A stretch of DNA of 64,000 nucleotides, taken from positions 1 to 64,000 of the forward strand of contig JANSYS010000021.1 of NCBI GenBank assembly GCA_024742275.1. The letters run 5' to 3'. The stretch's first letter is position 1. Every line of letters begins with the position of its first letter. The translations under genes and the position numbers were made by a program. Positions 56,119 to 64,000 of this stretch are shown piece by piece. Source of the stretch: Alphaproteobacteria bacterium. Its GTDB lineage: Bacteria; Pseudomonadota; Alphaproteobacteria; Thalassobaculales; Thalassobaculaceae. The notes beneath the pieces are model-generated. The model did no database searches and had not been told where the DNA came from. It saw only the letters and a list, made by a program, of their open reading frames with translations.

Positions 56119-57054
56119 TCAGTTGTCGGCAACCGAGAGCCCGCGCAGACGGTCACTCTTCTCGATCCAGTCGATCAGGTAGTTTGCAAATCCCTCGGCG
56201 GTCGGTGAAAGAGCGCGACGGGTCGAGCGATAGAGGCAGACCTGCCGGATCGATTCAGGCTCGACGATGCGGCGCATCACCAGCCCGAGACGACGCGCCA
56301 GAACACCGACATAGGCCGGGGACAGGGTGACGAGCGATCCGGCGGCTGCGATCCCGAGCGCGGTGGAGATATGGTCGACCACCTGCGACGGGGTGACCCG
56401 TTCCTCGTCGGGCAGGTTGCTGCGCATCCGGGCGACGCTGCGCTCATGGTCCCTCCCGGCGGCCACGATCGACAGCCGCCGCAGGTCCTCCCACTCGACG
56501 ATCGGTTTGGCCGCTATCGGATGATCCGGCGCGCACCACATCACCCAGGGACTGTCGAACAGAGGTTCTCGCGCCACCTGATCCCCCAGCGGCCGGTCCG
56601 GGCCGATGGCGAGGTCGACCTCCCCCGTCGCAACCATGTCGACGAGAGATTCGACGGCAGCATCGCGGATGACCACGACGACTTTCGGTCGATCGGCGTT
56701 GTACAGGTTTATAACCGTCGGCAGGATCATGCTGGCGATCACCTGCGGCGCGGCGATCCGCACCACGCCCGCCGCCTGGTTCTGCAGATCCAGAGCGGCG
56801 GTTTCGGCCAGGCCGACATACTTCAGGACCGCCTCGGCCGAACTTCTCAGTTCCCGCCCAGCCATCGACAGGTCGACCTTGCGGGTGCTCCGGTCGAATA
56901 GCCGCAGGCCGAGCGACGTTTCAAGTTCAACGATGAGCTGGCTGATCGCCGAGGGGGTCAGACCGAGCCTGTTGCCGGCTTCCGTGAAGCTGAGGGTGTC
57001 GGCAACAGTGACGAACGCCTCGAACTGGCGAAGGGTGAATCTGGACAGCGGCAT
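56119..57054 (-). CDS. LysR-family transcriptional regulator of the hpa operon (probable)
   Basis: A 311-residue LysR protein. The winged helix is FTLRQFEAFVTVADTLSFTEAGNRLGLTPSAISQLIVELETSLG; the rest is the effector domain (VVRIAAPQVIASMILP). I start at the ATG at 57054, which matches the family N-terminus MPLSRFTLRQFEAF; 37 more codons are open upstream. It diverges from the hpaH-hpaI-hpaE-hpaD-hpaG operon (155-bp gap), the standard arrangement for its regulator. The ribosome binding site is weak. Confidence 0.92.
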   Translation of the reverse strand: MPLSRFTLRQFEAFVTVADTLSFTEAGNRLGLTPSAISQLIVELETSLGLRLFDRSTRKVDLSMAGRELRSSAEAVLKYVGLAETAALDLQNQAAGVVRIAAPQVIASMILPTVINLYNADRPKVVVVIRDAAVESLVDMVATGEVDLAIGPDRPLGDQVAREPLFDSPWVMWCAPDHPIAAKPIVEWEDLRRLSIVAAGRDHERSVARMRSNLPDEERVTPSQVVDHISTALGIAAAGSLVTLSPAYVGVLARRLGLVMRRIVEPESIRQVCLYRSTRRALSPTAEGFANYLIDWIEKSDRLRGLSVADN

Positions 57055-57209
57055 CGGGCCGAACCCATTTGTTAGAATATCTGAATAATAAGTAAGTATT
57101 GATCGTTTGTCTCCCGCGTCCCGCGTGTGGAAGCTAAGGCCAAGCAGGTCGGCGACGGATTTCACGTTCGCTTAAAAACCGGCATTGGATTTGGTGAGGG
57201 GACGGAAGT

Positions 57210-58022
57210 ATGGCGGGCAAGCTCGACGCGGCAACCATTCAAAATTTGGCGCGGGAACTTCATCAGTCCGAGCGGACGGGTGAACAGGTCGAACAGTTCT
57301 CGAAGCGTCACCCGTCCATGACCATGGACGACAGCTACGCCATCCAGCGGGCCTGGGTTGATCTCAAACTCTCCGAAGGTCAGACGGTCAAGGGCCACAA
57401 GATCGGCCTGACCTCCCGCGCGATGCAGATATCGTCGCAGATCACCGAACCGGACTACGGCTGTCTGCTCGATGCGATGTTCTATCGCGAGGGCGGAGAC
57501 ATACCGATGGCGGCCTTCATCAAACCGCGGGTCGAGGTGGAACTGGCCTTCGTTCTCGGCAAACGTCTCGCCGGCGACGGGGTGAGCGTGTTCGACGTTC
57601 TGGCCGCGACGGAATACGTTATCCCGGCGTTGGAGATCATCGACGCCCGCATCGAGCAGGTGGACCGGGAGACCGGAGCGCCCCGAAAGGTGCTCGACAC
57701 GATCGCCGACAACGCGGCCAATGCCGGCGTGGTCATGGGCGGCCGCCCGGTGAAGGTTGACGCGCTGGACCTTCGCTGGTGCGGCGCCCTGCTGCACAAG
57801 AACGGGGTGATCGAGGAATCCGGTCTTTCCGCCGCCGTTCTCAACCATCCTGCAAACGGCGTCGCCTGGCTCGCCGGTAAGCTGGCCCCGCATGGGGAAG
57901 CGCTCGAGGAGGGCGAGATCGTCCTCGCCGGATCGTTCACCCGGCCGGTCGCCATGAGCGCGGGCGATGTCCTGCACGCGGACTACGGCGCTCTCGGGTC
58001 GATCAGCTTCAGAATGGTCTGA
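57210..58022 (+). CDS. hpaH: 2-oxo-hept-4-ene-1,7-dioate hydratase (HpaH)
   Basis: A 270-residue hydratase of the fumarylacetoacetase-related MhpD/HpaH fold. In homoprotocatechuate degradation it hydrates 2-oxohept-4-ene-1,7-dioate to the 4-hydroxy compound. [36 protein letters not shown] (metal-binding acidic residues) and [14 protein letters not shown] match the HpaH subgroup closely. GAGGGGAC precedes the ATG. Next in line is the HpaI aldolase domain that acts on its product, starting 4 bp after the stop. Confidence 0.92.
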   Translation: MAGKLDAATIQNLARELHQSERTGEQVEQFSKRHPSMTMDDSYAIQRAWVDLKLSEGQTVKGHKIGLTSRAMQISSQITEPDYGCLLDAMFYREGGDIPMAAFIKPRVEVELAFVLGKRLAGDGVSVFDVLAATEYVIPALEIIDARIEQVDRETGAPRKVLDTIADNAANAGVVMGGRPVKVDALDLRWCGALLHKNGVIEESGLSAAVLNHPANGVAWLAGKLAPHGEALEEGEIVLAGSFTRPVAMSAGDVLHADYGALGSISFRMV

Positions 58023-58026
58023 AACG

Positions 58027-60219
58027 ATGCGGACCCCCGAGAACGAATTCAAGCTGGCCCTGGCGCGCGGCGAGACCCAGATCGGGCTCTGGCTGGCGCT
58101 CGCCGACGCGTATTCGGCCGAGTTGGTGGCCGGCAGCGGCTTCGACTGGCTGCTCGTCGACGGCGAGCACGCACCAAACGATCTGCGGAGTATTCTTGCC
58201 ACACTACAGGCGGTCGCTCCGTATCCGGTCCATCCGATCGTGCGGTTGCCGTCCGGTGACCCGGTTCTGATCAAGCAGGTCCTGGACTTGGGCGCGACGA
58301 CGCTGCTGATCCCGATGGTCGAAACGGCTGACCAGGCGCGCGCGCTCGTTCAGGCGGTTCGCTATCCGCCGAACGGCATCCGGGGCGTCGGCAGCGGGAT
58401 TGCGCGGTCGTCACGTTGGGCGCGCTACGAGACGTATCTGCATGAGGCGGATAAACGCATCTGTCTCCTGGTCCAGGTCGAGAACGAGACCGGCCTGAGG
58501 AACGTCGACGAGATCGCCGCCGTGGACGGCGTGGACGGCGTCTTCGTCGGGCCAGCCGATCTGGCGGCGTCGATGGGCTATCTCGGCCAGGCGTCCACGC
58601 CGGAAGTCCTCGCCGCGATCGACGGCGCGATCTCGAGCATCCTGGCGGCCGGCAAGGCGCCCGGGATCCTGATGCCCGACCGAGCACGGGCGAAGCGCTA
58701 CATCCAGGCCGGCGCGCGGTTCGTCGCGGTCGGCGTCGATACCACGCTGCTGGCCAACTCCACGGCCGCGTTGGCCGCGTCCTTCCGCCGACCGAGGACG
58801 GCGGCTCCCTCATTGGAAGACCTCGCCGCCGCGTTCTCCGGCCGGGTGATCGACACCCCCGACGAGATGGCGCCGTTCCTGCTGGACTGGCGTCGCCGCT
58901 GGCAAGGCCGGGCGCTCGCGGTGGTGCAACCCGATACGGCCGAGGATGTCGCGGCCGTCGTCGCCTGGTGCCGCCGCAATCGGGTTCCGGTGGTGCCGCA
59001 AGGTGGGAAAACGGGCCTCTCGGGAGGATCCGTCCCGGACGACAGCGGAACGGCGATCGTCCTGTCGCTGAGCCGTCTGAACGCGATCCGATCCATCGAC
59101 CCGCTCAACAACACCATTACCGTGGAGGCCGGCTGCACGCTGCTCCAGGTCCAGGAGGCCGCGCGGGACGCGGGGCGGCTGTTCCCCTTGAGTCTGGCGG
59201 CCGAAGGGACTTGCACGATCGGCGGCAACCTCGCGACCAATGCCGGGGGTGTCCGGGTTCTGCGCTACGGCAACGCCCGGGAGCTCTGCCTCGGACTGCA
59301 GGTTGTCACGCCGGAGGGGGATCTCTGGGACGGCCTTCGCGGCCTGCGGAAGGACAATACCGGCTACGACCTGCGGGATCTCTATATCGGCTCGGAAGGC
59401 ACGCTCGGGGTGATCACGGCCGCGGTGCTCAAACTCCACCCGCTCCCCACCGTCGAAACGGCCGCCTTCGTTGCCCTGCCCGATCTTGAAGCGGCTCTGA
59501 AGGTGCTCGACCTCGGCCAGCAGCACCTTGGCGCCGAACTGACCGCCTTCGAGCTGTTGAGCGAGCAATGCCTGGGTCTCGTGCTCAAGCACATGCCCGA
59601 CCTCCGTCGCCCACTGGCCGAAGCGGCACCGTGGTACGCCCTGATCGGTGTATCCAGCACACGCGCCGAAGCCGACGCCACCCAAAGCCTGATGGAGATA
59701 CTCGAGACGGCGCTCGAGAACGAATGGGTCTCCGACGCCACCGCAGCCCAATCCATTGGCCAGGTCAAGGAGCTCTGGGCACTACGCGAGAACACGTCGG
59801 AAGCACAGGCCCACGAAGGCCCGACCATCAAGCACGACATCTCGCTGCCGATTTCCCGGATTCCGGACTTCGTCACCCAAACGGTGGCGGCGATCATGGA
59901 GGAGTTCGACGGGGTGAGCATGGCCATCCTCGGGCATCTCGGCGACGGCAACCTGCACTTCAACGTGAAACCCGCGCCGCCGCGGCGGAACGACGCCTCC
60001 ACGGTGCCGTTCCAGCAGCTCGAGGCGCCGATCAACAAACTGGTTCACGACGCAGTCGCCCGTTTCAATGGGTCCGTATCCGCCGAGCACGGCCTTGGCG
60101 TGCTGCGCCGGGACGAGGCCGCCCGGTACAAGTCGGCGGTCGAACTGCGCCAAATGCGGGCGATCAAGGACGCGCTGGACCCCCTTGGCCTGATGAACCC
60201 CGGAAAACTCCTCGCCTGA
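58027..60219 (+). CDS. Fusion of HpaI-type aldolase with FAD-linked D-2-hydroxyacid dehydrogenase-like module
   Basis: A single 730-residue open frame. Residues 1 to about 257 are a full HpaI/HpcH aldolase: His48 in VDGEHAP, Arg73 in IVRLP, metal ligands Glu152 (QVENETG) and Asp178 (GPADLA). It would split 4-hydroxy-2-oxoheptanedioate to pyruvate and succinate semialdehyde. Residues from about 262 are a full FAD-binding_4/FAD-oxidase_C enzyme like D-lactate or D-2-hydroxyglutarate dehydrogenases: [35 protein letters not shown], the metal site [11 protein letters not shown], and SAEHGLG. The join is about five residues of linker (RRPRTAAPS) with no stop in between. Ordinary HpaI proteins end here, so this is a real fusion or an assembly error. 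Confidence 0.9.
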   Translation: MRTPENEFKLALARGETQIGLWLALADAYSAELVAGSGFDWLLVDGEHAPNDLRSILATLQAVAPYPVHPIVRLPSGDPVLIKQVLDLGATTLLIPMVETADQARALVQAVRYPPNGIRGVGSGIARSSRWARYETYLHEADKRICLLVQVENETGLRNVDEIAAVDGVDGVFVGPADLAASMGYLGQASTPEVLAAIDGAISSILAAGKAPGILMPDRARAKRYIQAGARFVAVGVDTTLLANSTAALAASFRRPRTAAPSLEDLAAAFSGRVIDTPDEMAPFLLDWRRRWQGRALAVVQPDTAEDVAAVVAWCRRNRVPVVPQGGKTGLSGGSVPDDSGTAIVLSLSRLNAIRSIDPLNNTITVEAGCTLLQVQEAARDAGRLFPLSLAAEGTCTIGGNLATNAGGVRVLRYGNARELCLGLQVVTPEGDLWDGLRGLRKDNTGYDLRDLYIGSEGTLGVITAAVLKLHPLPTVETAAFVALPDLEAALKVLDLGQQHLGAELTAFELLSEQCLGLVLKHMPDLRRPLAEAAPWYALIGVSSTRAEADATQSLMEILETALENEWVSDATAAQSIGQVKELWALRENTSEAQAHEGPTIKHDISLPISRIPDFVTQTVAAIMEEFDGVSMAILGHLGDGNLHFNVKPAPPRRNDASTVPFQQLEAPINKLVHDAVARFNGSVSAEHGLGVLRRDEAARYKSAVELRQMRAIKDALDPLGLMNPGKLLA

Positions 60220-60232
60220 AGGACGTCACGAT

Positions 60233-61705
60233 ATGACAGACCGCCTCACCGTTTCTGGTATCGCCGTTTCGCCCGATCACTACATCGACGGCCGGCGGGT
60301 CGAGAGCGACGGTAAGTTCGACCTGTTCTCGCCGATCGACCGGTCCCCGCTGGGCCGGATTTCCGAGGGCACGCCGGAGCAGGTGGATCAAGCGATCGCC
60401 GCGGCCCAGCGTGCGTTCCCCGCCTGGGCAGCCTTGTCGGCAGAGGAGCGGCGTGACCACCTCTACAGGTTCGCCGACGAGATCAAGGCCAGGGGCGATG
60501 CGTTCTGCACCCTCGAGTCGACCGACGCCGGCGTGCTCCTGTCGCGCATGCGCCACGGCGTCGTTCCCCGGGCGATGCTCAACCTGACGTTCTTCGTCGA
60601 CCATGCCCTGACGCTTCAGGACCGGCCGATCGAGACGCCGCAGGCGACCCATCGCGTGCGCCACGATCCCGCCGGGGTCGTGGCGATCATCACGCCCTGG
60701 AACGCCCCCCTCATGCTGACCACCTGGAAGCTCGGCCCGGCACTGGCGGCCGGCAACACGGTGATCGTCAAGCCGCCGGAATGGGCCCCACTGACCTGCT
60801 CCCTGCTGGCCGACGCGGCGGATGCAGCCGGACTGCCGCCGGGCGTTCTCAATATCGTTCAGGGAACCGGTTCGGTCACCGGCGCGGCACTGGTCTCGGA
60901 CCCGCGGCTCGCCCGAATCTCGTTCACCGGCTCCGTGCCGACGGCGAAGTGGATCGCCCAGGCGGCCGGGGCCAATCTCGTTCCGTGCAGCTTCGAGCTC
61001 GGCGGCAAATCCCCCTTCATCGTTCTGGAGGATGCCGATCTGGACGGCGCCGCAGCGACCGGCGCCCTGATGTATCGCAACGCGACCCAGGTCTGCCTCG
61101 CCGGGACCCGCTTCCTGGTGCATGAACGGATCGCCGAAGACTTTGTCGAGCGCATGCGCGGTTATGTCGAGAACCTGCGCATCGGGGACCCGCGGGAGGA
61201 AACGACCGAGGTCGGGCCGATCATCCACCCGCGCCAAATCGAGAAGGTCAAAGGCTATGTCGCACGGGCGGCCGAGGCAGGTGCCGAGGTCTTGTGGGGC
61301 GGTGCGCCGCATCCGGCAGGCGAGCTCTACTATGAGCCGACGATGCTGACCAATGTCGCCCAGGACTCGGAAATCGTGCAGAGCGAAGTGTTCGGCCCGG
61401 TGCTGACCTTGCAGACCTTCTCGTCCGATGACCAAGCGATCGAGCTCGCCAACGACGTCGACTACGGGCTCGGCGGCGTCTGCTACGGGGAGGCCGCGCA
61501 CGCGACGGCCGTCGCCGATCGGGTCCGCACCGGCTTCATCTGGATCAACTCCTTCGGAATCCGCGATCTCGCGGCCCCCTTCGGCGGGTGCAAGCGGTCC
61601 GGTATCGGCCGCGAGGGCGGCGACTGGAGCTTCGAATTCTTCTGCGACATCAAGGACGTCGTTCTTCCGAAAAAGCCGTTTCAGGCCAGTTTCAGTCAGC
61701 GATAA
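60233..61705 (+). CDS. hpaE: 5-carboxymethyl-2-hydroxymuconate semialdehyde dehydrogenase (HpaE-type ALDH)
   Basis: A 490-residue NAD-dependent aldehyde dehydrogenase. The catalytic Cys288 lies in NATQVCLAGTRFLV and the general base Glu in FELGGKSPFIV; IITPWNAPLMLTTWKLGPALAAGNTVIVKP is the cofactor region. In the homoprotocatechuate route it oxidises the ring-cleavage semialdehyde made by HpaD to the diacid. Its place between the aldolase and the dioxygenase supports HpaE over other ALDHs. It starts 13 bp after the fusion gene. Confidence 0.92.
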   Translation: MTDRLTVSGIAVSPDHYIDGRRVESDGKFDLFSPIDRSPLGRISEGTPEQVDQAIAAAQRAFPAWAALSAEERRDHLYRFADEIKARGDAFCTLESTDAGVLLSRMRHGVVPRAMLNLTFFVDHALTLQDRPIETPQATHRVRHDPAGVVAIITPWNAPLMLTTWKLGPALAAGNTVIVKPPEWAPLTCSLLADAADAAGLPPGVLNIVQGTGSVTGAALVSDPRLARISFTGSVPTAKWIAQAAGANLVPCSFELGGKSPFIVLEDADLDGAAATGALMYRNATQVCLAGTRFLVHERIAEDFVERMRGYVENLRIGDPREETTEVGPIIHPRQIEKVKGYVARAAEAGAEVLWGGAPHPAGELYYEPTMLTNVAQDSEIVQSEVFGPVLTLQTFSSDDQAIELANDVDYGLGGVCYGEAAHATAVADRVRTGFIWINSFGIRDLAAPFGGCKRSGIGREGGDWSFEFFCDIKDVVLPKKPFQASFSQR

Positions 61706-61716
61706 GGAGACATCCC

Positions 61717-62583
61717 ATGGGACAGATCGTCGGCTCAGCCATCGTTTCCCACCATCCCGGCCTCATGCAGTGCGAGGACTTCCGCCGCATGATGGGAGCC
61801 GGCGAAGACTCCGATCTCATCGCGGGCTACGAGCGGCTTCGACACAAGATCGAGGCGGTGAAGCCGGACGTGGTCGTGATCTTCGACTCCCACTGGTTCA
61901 CCACCGGCTACCACCTGATCGACGGCGGCGATCGGTATGAGGGTGTCTTCACCTCCGACGAAATGCCCTGGTACCTGTACGGCGTGCCGTTCAACTACAG
62001 GGGTCACCCGCAGTTCGCGCTCGATGTCGAGGCGGTCTCGCGCGAGATGGGCGGCTATAATCGCACCATCAACCACGCCGGCCTGGAGCGCCAGTACGCC
62101 ACGCTCAATCTGGTCAAGCATCTCCGCTTCGAGCTGAGCGATACGCCGGTCGTTTCCGCCAGTTCGTGCCAGAACTGCCGGCCGGAGCACTTCGTTCAGT
62201 CGGGCGAGGTCTGGGGCGAGGCGATCCGGCGCAGCGACCTGAAGGTCGTCCTGCTGGCCTCGGGCGCGCTCAGCCATCGTTTCGTCGACATAGACTGGAA
62301 GCCGAAGCATCCGCGCATCTTCCACGAGAGCAACCTGTCGTCCCCGGAGAACCTCGCGAGCGACAAGAAGGCGATCGCGCTGATGCAGGACGGACGGCAC
62401 GACAAGATCCTGGACGACTGGGACAGCGACTTCCGCAAGACCCCGTGGGAAGCCTTCGGCGCCCATTACCTACAGATGCTCGGAGCGATGGGCGGCGCCG
62501 ACTGCCGCGCCAAGGGTGAACCGCTGTCGGCCTACGAGAATGCCCGGGGAACCGGGAACATTCACGTCTGGTTCGACGCCTGA
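61717..62583 (+). CDS. hpaD: 3,4-dihydroxyphenylacetate 2,3-dioxygenase (HpaD, class III extradiol)
   Basis: A 288-residue LigB-type extradiol dioxygenase that opens the homoprotocatechuate ring with O2. The opening GQIVGSAIVSHHPGLMQCED supplies the first metal His residues, followed by KPDVVVIFDSHWF and a later VLLASGALSHRF with the conserved active-site His. Length and order agree with class III HpaD. AAGGAG precedes the ATG at 61717. It provides the substrate for HpaE. Confidence 0.92.
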   Translation: MGQIVGSAIVSHHPGLMQCEDFRRMMGAGEDSDLIAGYERLRHKIEAVKPDVVVIFDSHWFTTGYHLIDGGDRYEGVFTSDEMPWYLYGVPFNYRGHPQFALDVEAVSREMGGYNRTINHAGLERQYATLNLVKHLRFELSDTPVVSASSCQNCRPEHFVQSGEVWGEAIRRSDLKVVLLASGALSHRFVDIDWKPKHPRIFHESNLSSPENLASDKKAIALMQDGRHDKILDDWDSDFRKTPWEAFGAHYLQMLGAMGGADCRAKGEPLSAYENARGTGNIHVWFDA

Positions 62584-62597
62584 GAACGGTGGAAACA

Positions 62598-63539
62598 ATG
62601 GAATTTCCGTTTGATGTCCTTCCGGCGGTGCTGCGCGGGCCCCGCGTCGAACGCCGCCGGATCCTGCTCGGCGGCAGCGCGTTTTGGGGAACGATGGTCG
62701 AAGACGGCGACGACGCCGGGAAACTCCGGCTCGACGACGGGCGTTTGATCGATGACGACGGGGCGGTCTACCTGCCACCGGTCAATCCGACCAAGATCAT
62801 CGCCGTCCACATCTCCTACAAGTCGCGCAGCATGGAGACCCGAAACCGGCCCAAGCCGACCGAGACGCCGACCTACTTCACCAAGCCGCCGAGCTCGCTG
62901 AACGGCCATCGCGGGCAAATCCTTAAACCCGAGGACTGCAGCTACCTGAACTACGAGGGTGAATATGCGGTCGCGATCGGAAGGACCTGCCGCAACGTCA
63001 CGCCCGACGAAGCCTGGGACTGTATCGAGGGTTTCTGCCCGGCGCTGGACATGGGCTTGCAGAACTTCCGTGACACGGATCAGGGCAGCATGCTGCGGGT
63101 GAAGGGCGCCGATACGCTTCTGCCGATCGGGCCGGGCATCGTGCGCGGGGTCAACCTGTTCGAGCAGACGCTGCGCACGACGGTCAACGGCTTGGTGGTG
63201 CAGGAAGCCGATATCGGCGAGGAGACCATCTGGGGGCCGCACTACGTGATCGCCGACATCGCGCGACACATTACGCTGGAAGCCGGCGACGTCATCCTCA
63301 TGGGGACGCCCTGCCACTCCCGATCGGTCAACGCCGGTGACGAGGTGGCATGCGAGATCACCGGGATCGGCCGGGTCGAGGGAACGGTGACCGCGGTCGC
63401 CGCTCCCAGGGCAAGCGCGCTCGGCGTCGGCGCCCCGCCGACGGACAGTCCCGAAGTGCAACGGGTGGCCCTTGGATTTGACGAACGGGTGCCCGAACAC
63501 TTCAAGGCCAATCTGCGGCAGGCGCGGCGAGACGCATGA
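62598..63539 (+). CDS. hpaG: HpaG-type isomerase/decarboxylase (fumarylacetoacetate hydrolase family)
   Basis: A 313-residue FAH-fold protein. In this pathway the family decarboxylates 5-oxopent-3-ene-1,2,5-tricarboxylate and isomerises the product. Metal ligands lie in NYEGEYAVAIGR (Glu-x-Glu), with the Asp in the later DMGLQNFRD region, and VILMGTPCHSRSVNAGDEV is the conserved C-terminal loop. Enteric HpaG has two such domains in tandem; this protein has one, so a partner or homodimer is needed. The ATG at 62598 (after GGTGGA) is chosen over a GTG three codons upstream. Confidence 0.85.
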   Translation: MEFPFDVLPAVLRGPRVERRRILLGGSAFWGTMVEDGDDAGKLRLDDGRLIDDDGAVYLPPVNPTKIIAVHISYKSRSMETRNRPKPTETPTYFTKPPSSLNGHRGQILKPEDCSYLNYEGEYAVAIGRTCRNVTPDEAWDCIEGFCPALDMGLQNFRDTDQGSMLRVKGADTLLPIGPGIVRGVNLFEQTLRTTVNGLVVQEADIGEETIWGPHYVIADIARHITLEAGDVILMGTPCHSRSVNAGDEVACEITGIGRVEGTVTAVAAPRASALGVGAPPTDSPEVQRVALGFDERVPEHFKANLRQARRDA

Positions 63540-64000
63540 ACCGGATCTGTATCTTCGGCGCCGGCGCCATCGGTAGCTTTATCGGCGCCCGTTTGGCGGC
63601 ACACGCCGATCTGCAAGTGAGTGCGGTGGCCCGGGGCGCCACCCTGAAAGCGCTGGACGCGCACGGCTGGAGACTCCGTCACGCGGGAGAGACTGTAGGC
63701 GGCCCGGCGATCGCATCCGCCGACCCGTCCGATCTCGGAGAACAGGATCTGGTGGTGATCGCGGTCAAGGGCCCGGCGATGGGGGCGGTCGCGGAAACGA
63801 TCGCGCCGCTCATCGGCCCCGAGACCGTCGTGCTCCCCGCCATGAACGGCGTGCCCTGGTGGTTCGGCGACGGCATGCCGGCGCTGGGCGCCGCGCCGCT
63901 TGAGAGCGTCGATCCGGGAGGTGCGATCGCGGCGGCCATTCCCGCGCGGCAGGTTCTCGGCTGCGTGGTTCACGCCGCGGCCATCGTCGCCGAGCCCGGA
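63536..64000 (+). CDS. 2-dehydropantoate 2-reductase-family protein, partial at window edge
   Basis: 155 codons are visible and the frame is still open at the last base, so the gene continues outside. The N-terminus NRICIFGAGAIGSFIGARLAAH is the ketopantoate reductase (PanE/ApbA) NADPH motif, and AVKGPAMGAVAETIAPLIG and LPAMNGVPWWF match the family. The ATG overlaps the hpaG stop (ATGA), so it is part of the hpa operon. In that setting it more likely reduces a 2-oxoacid in catabolism than makes pantoate; this is inference. Confidence 0.88.
   Translation, partial: MNRICIFGAGAIGSFIGARLAAHADLQVSAVARGATLKALDAHGWRLRHAGETVGGPAIASADPSDLGEQDLVVIAVKGPAMGAVAETIAPLIGPETVVLPAMNGVPWWFGDGMPALGAAPLESVDPGGAIAAAIPARQVLGCVVHAAAIVAEPG

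Overview
The window is GC-rich, densely packed, and carries protein families typical of free-living, metabolically versatile Alphaproteobacteria: a TRAP carboxylate transporter, Baeyer-Villiger and other flavin monooxygenases, CoxL-type molybdenum hydroxylase, cbtAB cobalt transport, an Mrp antiporter and an alternative oxidase. A marine or soil Rhodospirillales-like heterotroph is the best guess, but this is inferred from gene content only. I saw no rRNA, tRNA, CRISPR array, insertion sequence or phage gene. It reads as ordinary chromosome organised in catabolic and stress modules.

Layout. 1-7.8 kb: a PlsC-like acyltransferase, a VOC protein, catalase-peroxidase katG with its terminator, a TetR regulator, a Baeyer-Villiger monooxygenase and an inositol-monophosphatase-family enzyme. 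8-20.5 kb: a catabolic region with a lone molybdenum-hydroxylase large subunit, an IclR regulator, SDR, DAD-type cupin, PEP-mutase/isocitrate-lyase-family protein, amidase, flavoprotein, GntR regulator, and an overlapping acyl-CoA ligase plus ThDP-enzyme pair. 20.5-23.5 kb: a gene of unknown function, a CobD/CobC-type aminotransferase and the cobalt transport pair cbtB-cbtA. 23.6-30 kb: an ABC/FtsX exporter with a Tat-exported serine hydrolase, then a reverse-strand operon of a His-rich secreted peptide and two c-type cytochromes. 30-38.8 kb: a dctPQM TRAP operon diverging from acyl-CoA dehydrogenase, MDR oxidoreductase, acyl-CoA synthetase and an MFS transporter.

38.9-43.6 kb is the most interesting region. 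A secreted, cysteine-free, sulfite-oxidase-fold protein resembling the pterin-binding PruR precedes a hybrid histidine kinase, a single-domain response regulator, GTP cyclohydrolase I (FolE) and a 96-residue stand-alone dimerisation/phosphotransfer-like protein. The last four genes overlap or nearly abut. I propose a pterin-responsive phosphorelay that carries its own pterin-synthesis enzyme. A class III cyclase and a renalase-like flavoprotein face it on the other strand.

46.5-55 kb: a universal stress protein gene converges on a reverse-strand block usp-mrpABCDEFG-alternative oxidase, which diverges from an OxyR-like regulator that has Arg where the peroxidatic Cys should be. 56-64 kb: a LysR regulator diverges from a homoprotocatechuate (3,4-dihydroxyphenylacetate) meta-cleavage operon hpaH, hpaI, hpaE, hpaD, hpaG. 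In it the HpaI aldolase is fused in frame to a complete FAD-linked D-2-hydroxyacid-dehydrogenase-like module. The last gene (PanE-like) runs off the window.
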